Assembly (NCBI GenBank): GCA_003552075.1
Contig: PUOJ01000138.1
Location: 1-47,369, forward strand
Reading direction: 5' to 3'
Source of the DNA: Bacteroidales bacterium
GTDB taxonomy: Bacteria; Bacteroidota; Bacteroidia; Bacteroidales; UBA7960
Length of the DNA stretch: 47,369 nt
Shown here: positions 33,969 to 43,477 of the stretch, piece by piece
Layout of the letters: each line of letters opens with the position of its first letter
Numbering within the stretch: the stretch's first letter is position 1
Position numbers and translations under genes: made by a program
Notes under the pieces: generated by a model
Told to the model about the DNA's origin: nothing
Databases searched by the model: none
What the model saw: the letters and a program-made list of their open reading frames with translations, nothing else

Positions 33969-36935
33969 TTTCATGACGATGCCCCGTTTCTTGCTCCCGT
34001 CTATCTTGATGATAAGGGGCTCGTCGAAGCGCACATGACGGACGAATTCATCTTCGTATACTGCAGGCTGGTTGTCCAGGAAATCCAGGTCGTAATGGCC
34101 TTCTTTCCGGAAGGGGTTGATGGTGAAATAGCCCACGTTGAAAGATGTGAGATTCTGGAAGAAATGGGTTCCCTGGCTGGGGTCGATCTGGAAGTTTTTC
34201 AGTCCGGACTCCACGATGAGTCGTGCTGCAGATATCTGTGCCCATTTTACCGGCACGCCCAGCCACGGGTCGTTTGAGCCCCAGCGTCCGGGGCCTACCA
34301 GGATGTAATTTGCGCCATTGGCCTTGACCTCGTTGTTGCGGTCTTCGATGACCTGTGCGATCTCTTTGGTTTTGGCCGGATCGAAGGCATCGGGTTTCAC
34401 GTACACAAAGTCGTGTACGTCGTCGATGATGCCATTGCCCAGGGCGTTATGGCTGATGATGACGGCCTCTTTGGGCTTGCATACATCCACCTGGACTTTG
34501 TTTTTTTCCTGTGTTTCCACGATCGGGCGGATTTGCAGGAAGTGAAACTCTCGCTTCTCACCTTTTGGCACGTCCATATTGACCGAAAACTCAATCTCTA
34601 CCTGGTTGTTCATTTCGTTTTGCCCAATTTCCAGCAATTCCTTCACAATCTCTGCTAGCGGGAAGGATTTGTGTTTCAATACGTTGGCAAAGGTAATGAG
34701 GCGGGTGCCTTTTTCATAGAGTCCGTCACGGATGATCTGGTCTTCATAGTCGAAGGTTGAAGCCACGTATTTCAGTGAGGAAGGTCCTTTTACCTGGCGG
34801 ATGCGCGTTTTGTGCATGTTGACTGTTTCGTCTACGGCGGGATGGAATTTTTCGGGGTCCATATCCAGGCTATAAAACTCTTTCTGGCTGTCGCGCAGGG
34901 TGATGTCGGTGTTGGCCAGCTGCAGTGATTTTTCCGGGTATTGTGGTGAAAAGCGCATGGATACACCACCGTCTACGATGGTTTTCCCCAACCCGAAAGC
35001 GATGTTGGCCACGCCATCTTCATATTTTTCCGGTTCTATGGGATAAAAGTTGACAGAACGTGCCACACCCGAAATCGTGGGATAGAACATGTTGCCGTAT
35101 GACTTTCCGGATACTTCCTGGATGATCACTGCCATCTTTTCCTCATCGATCACATTGCTGGTGGCCTCGATATAGGCTTTGCTCTCGCGGAAGAATACGG
35201 AGGCGTATACACTCTTGATCGCCTGATCCAGTTGCTGGATGCGCACTTCATCCTCATGATGATTGTTGGGGATCATATAGGTGGAGTACACTCCGGCAAA
35301 AGGCTGGTAATGGCTGTCTTCCAGAAGGCTGGACGACCTGATTGCGATGGGCGACTTAAAAAAGTCGACGATTTCGCGGATGAATGAGCGCATGCGCGAC
35401 GGGGTTTTTCCTTGCACAAAGCGTTCGAGCACCTGATCGTCGCTAAGATCTGACAACGCAAAGTCATAGAGGTCATTGTCTTCCATGAACTCGTCAAAGA
35501 TGTCGGTGGTGAGTACCACGGTGCGTGGTATGGATGTGACGACTCCTTCCCAGTGATTCATGATCTTGTAGCGGTTGATCACCGAATCGATAAAGGCCAG
35601 TCCGCGGGCTTTGCCTCCCAGCTGGCCATCGCCCAGGCGGGTGAAGACCGCATATTCATCCAGGTGGCTGGCAATAATGCCACGGCCTTTAGAGCGCCGG
35701 TAGTTGGCGATTGTATCGATCAGGTAGCTGCGCACCTCTTCGATGTGGTCGAAGTCGTCGCGGCTCTTTTGTGCAAAGACATTGGCAATGGAGAAGAGCG
35801 CCCTGGCTTTGAGCCACCTGGAGAAGTGGTTGTTGGTGACGTGGTATTCCATCACCTTTGGGTCGGCCTTGGCGATCTTCACCTGCAGGGAGTGCAGGTT
35901 GTTGGCACGCGTAAGCTCCCTTCCGCTTTCGGGATCCTTAAAGACGAAATCCCCAAAACCGTAGTTCTCCTTGATATAGTGCTTCAGCTCAATCAACAGG
36001 GTTTTGGAATATTTGTCAATAAAGCTCACATCTATGTCCTTGTTGATGGTGGCATCCCACTTTTCAGATGATTGCAGCAGGATGGGGATTTGGCTGTGCC
36101 TTTCGCGAATGTGCCTGGCCAGTTTGACGCCAGCCTGATCGTCACGTTTACCCCCCTTGGCATAGCTGATATCTGAAATCACCCCAAGCAGGTTGTCTTG
36201 GTACTTTTCGTAAAGAGCCATCGCGTCATCGTAGGTCTTTGCCAGCAATATCTTGGGCCGTGCCCGCATCCGCAAAGTTTTCCGGTGTTCGTTCAAACCT
36301 TCGGTCATCAGTTCGTTGGTCTGATCGAAAATGACCTTGTAGATGGTTGGAAGATAAGAAGAATAGTAGCGTATCGAATCTTCCACCAGCAGAATGCCTT
36401 GCACGCCGATCTCTTCAATATCGTGGTCAGCATTCATCCTGTCTTCCAGTAGCTTGATGATCGCCAGCAGCAGTCCGGCGTTGCCCAGCCAGCTGAAGAC
36501 ATAATCGATGCCGCTAAGGTCTTCATCCCGCAACTTCATCGAGACTTCCCGCGAAAAATGGGTCAGCACCACAATGGGTATCTTGGGGTAACGCGTTTTT
36601 ACCCGTTTCGCCATTTCAAAACAGTCGATTTTACCCACGTTCAACATGGTGATTACCAAGTCAAATGCCTTCTCTTCCATCAGCTCAAAAGCCTCCTCGG
36701 AAGAACTGGCCTGCGTAAACTGCGGCGGGTAGCGGAGGTTTTTGGAGGTATATTCAAGAAAAATTTTTTCGTTGATGCGGCCGTCCTCTTCCAGCATGAA
36801 CGCATCATAGTTGCTGCATATCAGCAACACATTGATGATGCGCTTCTGCATCAGGTCTTCGTAGGTGATCTCCTTAAACTCATAGGAGTCGGTGGCGTAT
36901 TTCTCGTCGTATCTATATTTCGTGATGGCGTTCAT
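33963..36935 (-). CDS. receiver-receiver-PPDK_N-like fusion protein, 990 residues
   Basis: Domain order: receiver-like domain 1 (about 34-165), receiver 2 (about 178-320), a helical linker (330-435), a PPDK/PEP-synthase-like nucleotide-binding region (435-805) and a C-terminal domain (about 820-990). Receiver 1 has M97 where the phosphorylated Asp should be and W149 in place of the conserved Lys, so it is degenerate. Receiver 2 keeps E185/D186, D255, S289/S290 and K308 and looks functional. The PPDK-like part has GQLGGKARGLAFI, AIRSSSLLEDS (531-541) and FLQIRPI (799-805). There is no phosphohistidine swivel motif and no PEP-binding barrel; the tail has NYILVGPGRWGSNDP (877-890). It is often labelled PEP synthase, which these losses argue against. 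It follows its paralogue after 31 bases. Confidence 0.85.
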   Translation of the reverse strand: MNAITKYRYDEKYATDSYEFKEITYEDLMQKRIINVLLICSNYDAFMLEEDGRINEKIFLEYTSKNLRYPPQFTQASSSEEAFELMEEKAFDLVITMLNVGKIDCFEMAKRVKTRYPKIPIVVLTHFSREVSMKLRDEDLSGIDYVFSWLGNAGLLLAIIKLLEDRMNADHDIEEIGVQGILLVEDSIRYYSSYLPTIYKVIFDQTNELMTEGLNEHRKTLRMRARPKILLAKTYDDAMALYEKYQDNLLGVISDISYAKGGKRDDQAGVKLARHIRERHSQIPILLQSSEKWDATINKDIDVSFIDKYSKTLLIELKHYIKENYGFGDFVFKDPESGRELTRANNLHSLQVKIAKADPKVMEYHVTNNHFSRWLKARALFSIANVFAQKSRDDFDHIEEVRSYLIDTIANYRRSKGRGIIASHLDEYAVFTRLGDGQLGGKARGLAFIDSVINRYKIMNHWEGVVTSIPRTVVLTTDIFDEFMEDNDLYDFALSDLSDDQVLERFVQGKTPSRMRSFIREIVDFFKSPIAIRSSSLLEDSHYQPFAGVYSTYMIPNNHHEDEVRIQQLDQAIKSVYASVFFRESKAYIEATSNVIDEEKMAVIIQEVSGKSYGNMFYPTISGVARSVNFYPIEPEKYEDGVANIAFGLGKTIVDGGVSMRFSPQYPEKSLQLANTDITLRDSQKEFYSLDMDPEKFHPAVDETVNMHKTRIRQVKGPSSLKYVASTFDYEDQIIRDGLYEKGTRLITFANVLKHKSFPLAEIVKELLEIGQNEMNNQVEIEFSVNMDVPKGEKREFHFLQIRPIVETQEKNKVQVDVCKPKEAVIISHNALGNGIIDDVHDFVYVKPDAFDPAKTKEIAQVIEDRNNEVKANGANYILVGPGRWGSNDPWLGVPVKWAQISAARLIVESGLKNFQIDPSQGTHFFQNLTSFNVGYFTINPFRKEGHYDLDFLDNQPAVYEDEFVRHVRFDEPLIIKIDGSKKRGIVMKP

Positions 36936-36966
36936 TCGTTTGTGTTATTTAGGAAAAAGGTGATGC

Positions 36967-39900
36967 TTATTCAGGCTGAAAATAGATCAGGGCATGCCGT
37001 TTCTTGCCGTCCATGACTACTTCCAGGGGCTTGTCAAAGCGCACGTGTCTGATATGTTTTTTTTCGGTCACCACAGGTGCCGTCTTCAGGGCATCCCAGT
37101 TGATGTAGTCGATCAGGTCATTGTGCTTTACGGAAAAGTAGCCCACATTCATGGAGATGACATTGTGGAAGAAATGTGAACCCAGGGAAGCATCCAATGG
37201 AAAGTCTTCCATGCTCATTTCCACGATGATCCGTGCATTGGATATTTGTGACCAGTTGACAGGAATGCCGATGAAGCGGTCGCGTGTACCCCATCGCCCG
37301 GGTCCGATCAGGATATAGTTGCGGTCCTCGGCAGCCAGCTGCGCATTTAGTTCGTCGATCTCATCGCGGATCTTTTCTGTTTTCAGCTTATCAAACTTGT
37401 CTACATCCACATAGACCACATCCCTGATGTCATCAATTCTGCCATTGCCCATGCCGTTTTCGCTGAACAACAGCAGTCTGTCGTTGTCGATCTGATCGAT
37501 ATGGATATCGGTTTCAATGATGTTCTTAATAAGTGGTTTGATCTGCAGGAGATAGAAAGCTGCCCGGCCTTCTTTGTCTTTATCCAGGTCGACGGCAAAT
37601 TCAATCTCAATGGGGGTGCCCATGGATTCTGCAATGATGTCTAGAATCACCTCTATGGTTTTCGCTAATGGGATGTAGTTGTACTTTAAAATATTGGCAA
37701 AGTTGATCACCCTGGGGCCGGCATCGGTGATGCCGGGAATCAGCCGTTCGCTGTTAAAGTCATATACCGAGGCCGAATGCTTGATGGTGCCGTGCTTCTC
37801 GGCCTGGTCAATCTCGAGCTTGGCCAGGCCGGCATCTTCGCCTTCCAAAAGGTTCAGGTCTTTTTTTGACAGGTCAACCGCATAAAAGTGCACCTGGGAG
37901 TTTTTGAACAGTTCTTTGGGCGTATACATTTCCAGTTGCGGGTGAATGGGAGAGAAGCGGTAGGTCTTCTCTCCTTCCACCACATATTTACCCAGTCCGA
38001 CGGCAATCGAAGCAAAGCCTTCGTCGGGCTTCATATAGGAATAGGGATAGAAGTTATAGGATTGCGCCACACCGCTGATGTGGGGGTAATAGCAGCCATT
38101 GAATTCGTGTCCGACCACCTCCTGTATAATGACCGCCATCTTTTCTTCTTCAATTTTATAGTTTACCGCCTTGAAATAGGATTGGGCCGTAGGCGAGAAG
38201 ATGGAGGCATAGACCAGCTTGATGGCACTCATGAGCTGGTCGAGGCGCACATTCAGGTCCGGGTGGTTGTTTGGCAGCAGGAAGGTGTCAAAGATTCCTG
38301 CAAAAGGTTGCATGAGGGAGTCTTCAAACAGGCTGGATGACCGGACGGCAAGCGGTTTGTCAATCACCGACAGGTATGTTTTCAGCCTTTTACGCAGGCT
38401 TACGGTGAGGTTGCCCTTTAAAAACAGGGTTTTCACCTTTTCATAATCCGTTTCCCCGTAAATTTTGTGATAGAGTTCATTGTTTTCAACGAAGCGTTCG
38501 AATTCTTCCGTGCCGATGATGGATGTTTTAGGGGTGACGATCCGGATATCCGGGACCAGTTCGTTGAAGTTAAAATTATTGATGATCATGTTGACGAAAG
38601 AGAGGCCTCTGCCTTTGCCGCCAAGCGAGCCCGGGGAGAGACTCACCACGTTGGTGTCGTCGAGCAGTGCCGACTCCTCGTAGTTGATCACCTTGCCTTT
38701 CTGTTTGTCGTGGATGCATTGTTCTATCACGTCGATGAGGTAGGCACGCAGGCTTCCGGGAGATTGAAAGTCCTCTACCTGCAGGGGTTTAATCCGTTTG
38801 GCGATCTGTATTTCGCCCCGGGCCATCAGCCAGTGTGAAAAATGGTCCTTGCGGGCGTGGTAGATCAGCGACTTTTCCGGGATGGTCTTCAGGTGGGTCC
38901 GGAACTCCTTCATCGAGCGCGCCACGGCCAGGTCGCGCCTGCCTTCTTCGTCCTTGTAAATAAAATGTCCAAATCCAAGGTAATAGTTAATGAAGCTCTG
39001 CAGGTCCTGTTTCAGGGTTTCCGAGTTCTTGTTAATAAAGGTCGACTTGAGCTTATAGGCTTCGCGGGCATTCTCCGGATCTGAGCTTTGCAGGACGGTG
39101 GGCAGGTTCGGCACCATTTCCCTTGCATATTCCACCAGTTGCAGCCCGGCCCTTGGATCCAGCTCCCCATCCTTGTCAAACTTCACATCGGAGATCAGGC
39201 AAAGCAGGTTGTCCTTGTACTTGTTGAAGAGCGACACGGCCTCATTGTAGGTGGATGCCAGCAACACCTTCGGTCGTACCCGCATCTTCAGGAGCTTATA
39301 AAGCTCATCTGTATTCACCTCCTCGATAAGATGCTGGGTCTGTTCAATGACGATGCTATAGAGGATCGGCAGGTAGCGGGAATAATACTTGGCGGAGTCT
39401 TCCACCAGGAGGATGACCCTGACCATCCCTATTCGGATGTCGTTTTCTACGTTCATCCGGTCCTCATTGTATTTCACCATGGCCAGGAACACCTTGGAGT
39501 CGCCATTCCAGACGAATACCTTGTCGATGGATGTAATGGGCTTGGCTCCATCCTCAAACAAGGCGATGTCTGAATTGTTGTTGAGCAGCATGAAGATGGG
39601 GATGTTATGGTAGATCTGTTTGATGATGCGACTCAACTGGATGGGAGTAGACTTTTCAACCCCCATCATCACAATGACCAGGTCGAAGTGCTTCTCCTGC
39701 AACTTTTCCAATGCTTCCTCGGGGGTGGATACACCGGTGATGCGCGGTGCGGATGAGAGGTTCAGCTGATAGTATTCGCCGGTGACCTGTTCAAAGAATC
39801 GGCCTTCCTGTTCGATGATGTATGCGTCGTAGAGGTTGGCCACCAGCAGGATCTCCCGTACCTTGTATTGCATCAAGTCGTGGTAGATGTCGCGGTCGGA

Positions 39901-40500
39901 ATTGTGCTTGATGAGAAACCGCTGCAACAGCTGCCGGCTCATGGCTGCATGGCTCCGCTCGTGTTCCAGGTCTTCGGATTTCTCTTCTTCACTGGCCGTC
40001 TCTTTAAGGAGTCCTTTCCCAATCTGTGTGTTGAGGTGGCCGGTGATCAGGCTTGTCAGGTTGTTGATCAGATGCCGCTCTTCAATGAAAAAAGGGCCCT
40101 CATCATGTTCCGGAAAAGCTTTTTCGTAATATACCTCTATGCTTCCTTCGGTGCCGTCAATGGTTTCAAAGGTTTTGCGTTGCACCCAGGGTGTGGCCTT
40201 AAATCCGTCCTTGCTCATAAATTCCTGATCCCCGTAGCGGATTCTTGCCACGGTGTGCTCGGGATATTGCCAGGCTGGTGGAAGTACCTTTACGATATGC
40301 TGCAACATCTCCGGAATGGGTTTTTCCTCCTTGAGAATGTTGGTTGTCTCGTGAATGGCGCTAAGCTCTTTCAGACGCTCTCTCTTCTCGGCGAGCAGTT
40401 TCCTGATCTCTTCCTGGCTGATGGTCAGCGGCTGGTCCAGGTTGCCCTGTCCGGGCAGCGCTTTGCTGATGTGTGAATCCCGGCTGTTGTCAGATGTCAT
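36967..40500 (-). CDS. GAF-like-receiver-receiver-PPDK_N-like fusion protein, 1177 residues
   Basis: A longer paralogue of the 990-residue neighbour. Residues 25-165 are an extra N-terminal region with a short coiled coil (28-58) and a GAF-like sensor fold. Receiver 1 (about 213-350) again has Met (M278) at the phospho-Asp and Trp (W331) at the Lys position. Receiver 2 (about 358-505) keeps E367/D368, D438, S472/S473 and K491. The PPDK-like region starts with GSLGGKGRGLSFV (624-636) and has AVRSSSLFEDS (718-728) and YLLQIKPL; the tail has NYILIGPGRWGTRDR. It is the upstream gene of the pair, so both are probably one transcript. The shared layout says the two proteins act in one process, perhaps as a hetero-complex, with sensing through the GAF-like part of this one. 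Confidence 0.85.
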   Translation of the reverse strand: MTSDNSRDSHISKALPGQGNLDQPLTISQEEIRKLLAEKRERLKELSAIHETTNILKEEKPIPEMLQHIVKVLPPAWQYPEHTVARIRYGDQEFMSKDGFKATPWVQRKTFETIDGTEGSIEVYYEKAFPEHDEGPFFIEERHLINNLTSLITGHLNTQIGKGLLKETASEEEKSEDLEHERSHAAMSRQLLQRFLIKHNSDRDIYHDLMQYKVREILLVANLYDAYIIEQEGRFFEQVTGEYYQLNLSSAPRITGVSTPEEALEKLQEKHFDLVIVMMGVEKSTPIQLSRIIKQIYHNIPIFMLLNNNSDIALFEDGAKPITSIDKVFVWNGDSKVFLAMVKYNEDRMNVENDIRIGMVRVILLVEDSAKYYSRYLPILYSIVIEQTQHLIEEVNTDELYKLLKMRVRPKVLLASTYNEAVSLFNKYKDNLLCLISDVKFDKDGELDPRAGLQLVEYAREMVPNLPTVLQSSDPENAREAYKLKSTFINKNSETLKQDLQSFINYYLGFGHFIYKDEEGRRDLAVARSMKEFRTHLKTIPEKSLIYHARKDHFSHWLMARGEIQIAKRIKPLQVEDFQSPGSLRAYLIDVIEQCIHDKQKGKVINYEESALLDDTNVVSLSPGSLGGKGRGLSFVNMIINNFNFNELVPDIRIVTPKTSIIGTEEFERFVENNELYHKIYGETDYEKVKTLFLKGNLTVSLRKRLKTYLSVIDKPLAVRSSSLFEDSLMQPFAGIFDTFLLPNNHPDLNVRLDQLMSAIKLVYASIFSPTAQSYFKAVNYKIEEEKMAVIIQEVVGHEFNGCYYPHISGVAQSYNFYPYSYMKPDEGFASIAVGLGKYVVEGEKTYRFSPIHPQLEMYTPKELFKNSQVHFYAVDLSKKDLNLLEGEDAGLAKLEIDQAEKHGTIKHSASVYDFNSERLIPGITDAGPRVINFANILKYNYIPLAKTIEVILDIIAESMGTPIEIEFAVDLDKDKEGRAAFYLLQIKPLIKNIIETDIHIDQIDNDRLLLFSENGMGNGRIDDIRDVVYVDVDKFDKLKTEKIRDEIDELNAQLAAEDRNYILIGPGRWGTRDRFIGIPVNWSQISNARIIVEMSMEDFPLDASLGSHFFHNVISMNVGYFSVKHNDLIDYINWDALKTAPVVTEKKHIRHVRFDKPLEVVMDGKKRHALIYFQPE

Positions 40501-40563
40501 AAGTGAATTTGTTTGACAAAATAATTATTGTTTGCTCTTTTTATATTGGGCATGATGAAAATA

Positions 40564-40571
40564 CAAAAATA
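40564..40571 (-). promoter_or_regulatory. candidate -7 element for the receiver-PPDK operon
   Basis: The minus strand reads TATTTTTG, an exact TAnnTTTG match 64 bases before the ATG of the 1177-residue gene. No TTTG lies at -33 distance. Confidence 0.3.
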
Positions 40572-40893
40572 ATAGGAAATCGCTTGATGTGAAGGTTAAG
40601 GTTAAGTTGGAGGTTGTACGCGGCTTTTGTGAAAGAATTGGCAGGGGTGGTGAGTTGTTGTGTTGCTGGGATAAGGAGCAATTGTTTGTGAAGGTTGAAA
40701 TTTGATGTTGAAAAATATCCACAAACAAACACAGATTATTTACACAGGGGCACACAAATGCCTCGGGCAACTTCAACCCGCGCACCATTTCGCCTTTCCT
40801 TACAAAAAATACATGATATATGCAAGAAAATTCAATAAAAAATTAATTATTTAAAATCATGGTTGTGGGTGTTGAAATGTCCTAACATTGTTT

Positions 40894-40912
40894 TTGAAAA
40901 AATTGTTTTCAA
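40894..40912. promoter_or_regulatory. inverted repeat upstream of gdhA
   Basis: TTGAAAA and TTTTCAA form a perfect 7-bp inverted repeat with a 5-base spacer, 35 bases before the gdhA ATG. It could be an operator; a TAACATTG sequence just before it is one mismatch from the -7 consensus. Confidence 0.35.
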
Positions 40913-40946
40913 CAAACACATGATTTATTCACCAAAAAACAATGCA

Positions 40947-42287
40947 ATGGATGCACAACTAAAAAAATTCATGGATTACGTGGTAGCTAAAAACCCTGCT
41001 GAGCGCGCCTTTCACCAGGCGGTGCAGGAGGTTGCAGAGACCATCATTCCTTTTCTGGATGAAAATCCCAAGTACAAGGCGGCCAAGGTTTTCGAGCGGA
41101 TGATTGAACCGGAGCGGGTGATCATTTTCCGTATTCCCTGGATTGACGACAAGGGAGAAGTACAGGTCAACAGGGGTTACCGCATAGAGATGAACAGTGC
41201 CATCGGTCCTTACAAGGGCGGAATGCGCTTTCACCCGACGGTCGATTTGGGTGTATTGAAGTTTTTGGCTTTTGAGCAAGTCTTCAAAAACAGTTTGACC
41301 TCCTTGCCACTGGGTGGCGGAAAGGGCGGATCTGATTTTGATCCCAAGGGGAAATCAGATGAGGAGGTGATGCGTTTCACCCAGAGTCTGATGACCGAGT
41401 TGTTCCGGCACATTGGACCGGATACGGATGTGCCTGCCGGTGATATCGGTGTGGGTGGCCGCGAGATTGGTTACATGTATGGCCAGTACAAACGGATCAA
41501 GAATGAGTTTACCGGCGTATTTACTGGTAAGGGCCTGGAATATGGAGGCAGCCTGATCCGTCCGGAGGCCACCGGCTATGGTACGGTATATTTTGCCCAG
41601 GAGATGCTTGCCACGATCAATGAGGAAATCAAGGGCAAGACGGTATCCGTGAGCGGATCGGGTAACGTGGCACAGTTTGCGACCCAGAAGGTGAATGAGT
41701 TGGGAGGAAAGGTGGTCACGCTATCTGACTCTAACGGATATATTTATGATAAGGATGGCATTGATACGGAGAAGCTCGAGTACGTGATGAACCTGAAGAA
41801 CATCAAGCGTGGACGAATCCGGGAGTATGCTGATGAATTCGGCTGCAAATACGTGGAGGGCACCAGCCGTCCGTGGATGGAGAAATGCGACATCGCCCTG
41901 CCTTGTGCTACGGAAAACGAGCTGAACGAGGAGGAGGCCAAAGAGCTGGTTAAGAATGGTTGCATTTGTGTTTCTGAAGGAGCCAACATGCCTTCTACAC
42001 CTGAAGCGGTGGAAGTCTTCCTGGCCAACAAGATCCTGTACGGTCCTGGTAAGGCAGCCAATGCTGGGGGTGTGGCCACTTCCGGACTGGAAATGAGTCA
42101 GAATGCGATGCGGATGTCGTGGACACGCGAAGAAGTTGACCAGAAGCTGCACAACATCATGATCAACATCCATGATACCTGCAAAGAGTTTGGCAAGGAT
42201 GGCGATTTCATCAACTATGTGAAAGGATCCAATATCGGCGGCTTTGTGAAAGTGGCCGATGCCATGATTGCCCAGGGTTATGTATAG
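40947..42287 (+). CDS. gdhA: glutamate dehydrogenase, NADP-type
   Basis: A 446-residue hexameric-type glutamate dehydrogenase, clearly paralogous to the one at 32250. It has MNSAIGPYKGGMRFHPTV, LPLGGGKGGSDFDPKG with the catalytic Lys, PAGDIGVGGREIGYMYG and EGANMPSTPEAV. The nucleotide loop reads SGSGNVAQFA and the second strand ends LSDSNGYIYD, the pattern of NADPH-dependent E. coli GdhA. An assimilatory role, making glutamate from ammonia, is therefore likely, opposite to its NAD-type relative. The frame is open to 40863, but the ATG at 40947 (MDAQLKKFMDYV) gives the normal start; another in-frame ATG is at 40920. It converges with wecB across 41 bases. Confidence 0.94.
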   Translation: MDAQLKKFMDYVVAKNPAERAFHQAVQEVAETIIPFLDENPKYKAAKVFERMIEPERVIIFRIPWIDDKGEVQVNRGYRIEMNSAIGPYKGGMRFHPTVDLGVLKFLAFEQVFKNSLTSLPLGGGKGGSDFDPKGKSDEEVMRFTQSLMTELFRHIGPDTDVPAGDIGVGGREIGYMYGQYKRIKNEFTGVFTGKGLEYGGSLIRPEATGYGTVYFAQEMLATINEEIKGKTVSVSGSGNVAQFATQKVNELGGKVVTLSDSNGYIYDKDGIDTEKLEYVMNLKNIKRGRIREYADEFGCKYVEGTSRPWMEKCDIALPCATENELNEEEAKELVKNGCICVSEGANMPSTPEAVEVFLANKILYGPGKAANAGGVATSGLEMSQNAMRMSWTREEVDQKLHNIMINIHDTCKEFGKDGDFINYVKGSNIGGFVKVADAMIAQGYV

Positions 42288-42328
42288 ATAACCCGGTCTT
42301 AGCATACATAGAACAATACAGGTTAGAA

Positions 42329-43402
42329 TCAGCTGTCGGAAAGTGCCTTGGCAATTTTTGCCGAGGCATTTCCATTTCCATACAGTCCTTGCTGGAAAAC
42401 CGGTGCTTCTGCAAAAAAGTCCCGGGCCGCATCTGTCATCAGGTCGGGGGTGGTGCCGCAGAGCTTATTATATCCGGCATCCACCAGCTCGGTCCATTCT
42501 GTTTCCTCCCGAAGCGTGATGCATGGTTTCTTGAAAAAATAGGCTTCCTTTTGGACGCCGCCGCTGTCGGTCATCACCAGCTGGCTGTTTTGAAGCAGGT
42601 GAAGCATCTCCAGGTAGCCTACCGGCTCAATGAGTTTGATTTTTTTGGATAAGGGGGGCAGGTCGTTGCCATGAATGACTTTGTAGGTGCGGGGGTGTAT
42701 GGGAAATACTACCGCACGCTTTTCTGCTACCTGGTTGATGCCACGAATGATGTTGGCCAGGTTGTCCGGGTTTTTCGTGTTGGCCTCGCGGTGTATGGTG
42801 GCCAGTACGAAATGGGCCGGCAGACGCACCTTGGCGGGCTTCCTGGCCTTGTCTGCAAAGAGGAGGGAAGCATCGTACATCACATCACCTGTCAGGTGGA
42901 TCTTGCAGGGAAATTCGGCAAACCCTTCCCGTGTGAGGTTGTTCACCGCGGCTTTGGTCGGACAAAATAATATGCGACTGACCCTGTCGGTCAGGATGCG
43001 GTTGATCTCCTCCGGCATCTCCATGTTATGGGAACGCAGTCCGGCCTCCACGTGCGCCACCGGCACATTCAGCTTGGCTGCCGCCAGTGCCCCCGCCAGG
43101 GTGGAGTTCGTATCTCCGTATACCATTACGAGATCCGGCTTTTCCTTTATCATGATGCTTTCTGCTTCCTCCAGCATGCGGCCGGTCATGGCCCCATGTG
43201 ACAAGCTGTGGATGTTCAGGAAATGCCTGGGCCGCGGGATGTCCATCTGGTCAAAGAACACCTCGCTCATGTTCTGGTCAAAATGTTGGCCGGTATGGAT
43301 CAATACTTCACGCAAACCCTGCTGGCTTGCAATGGCCTTGCTTACCGGCGCAGCTTTTATGAACTGCGGCCGCGCGCCTACAATCGTTACAATCTTGATC
43401 AT
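42329..43402 (-). CDS. wecB: UDP-N-acetylglucosamine 2-epimerase (non-hydrolysing)
   Basis: WecB interconverts UDP-GlcNAc and UDP-ManNAc, a precursor for surface polysaccharides. The 357-residue product has the N-terminal VGARPQFIKAAPVSKAI, the VYGDTNSTLAGALAAAKLNVPVAHVEAGLRS block (split here by wording only), TIHREAN, and TDSGGVQKEAYFFKKPCITLREETEW, all family signatures. Length is normal (about 360-380). The ATG at 43402 directly precedes the first strand. A good promoter match lies 76-108 bases upstream, inside an octamer repeat tract. No other polysaccharide genes are next to it. Confidence 0.94.
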   Translation of the reverse strand: MIKIVTIVGARPQFIKAAPVSKAIASQQGLREVLIHTGQHFDQNMSEVFFDQMDIPRPRHFLNIHSLSHGAMTGRMLEEAESIMIKEKPDLVMVYGDTNSTLAGALAAAKLNVPVAHVEAGLRSHNMEMPEEINRILTDRVSRILFCPTKAAVNNLTREGFAEFPCKIHLTGDVMYDASLLFADKARKPAKVRLPAHFVLATIHREANTKNPDNLANIIRGINQVAEKRAVVFPIHPRTYKVIHGNDLPPLSKKIKLIEPVGYLEMLHLLQNSQLVMTDSGGVQKEAYFFKKPCITLREETEWTELVDAGYNKLCGTTPDLMTDAARDFFAEAPVFQQGLYGNGNASAKIAKALSDS

Positions 43403-43477
43403 CCCGCTTCGATTTGATGATGAATGGTTTTCAGATAAAACTCTTTTGCGTCAAAATATCTTGCCAGATGCGCATGT

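Larger units (their letters stand above)
40501..40946. other. divergent intergenic region between receiver-PPDK pair and gdhA
   Basis: 446 A/T-rich bases without a credible gene. It should hold both divergent promoters. It contains a -7 match for the minus-strand operon (40564-40571) and an inverted repeat close to gdhA (40894-40912). The stretch 40600-40690 is G/T-rich on the plus strand and I see nothing definite in it. Confidence 0.5.

Noticed and set aside
33963-40500. Annotation of the tandem pair as phosphoenolpyruvate synthase
   Set aside because: The phosphohistidine and PEP-binding domains are not visible, so only the nucleotide-binding part is shared.
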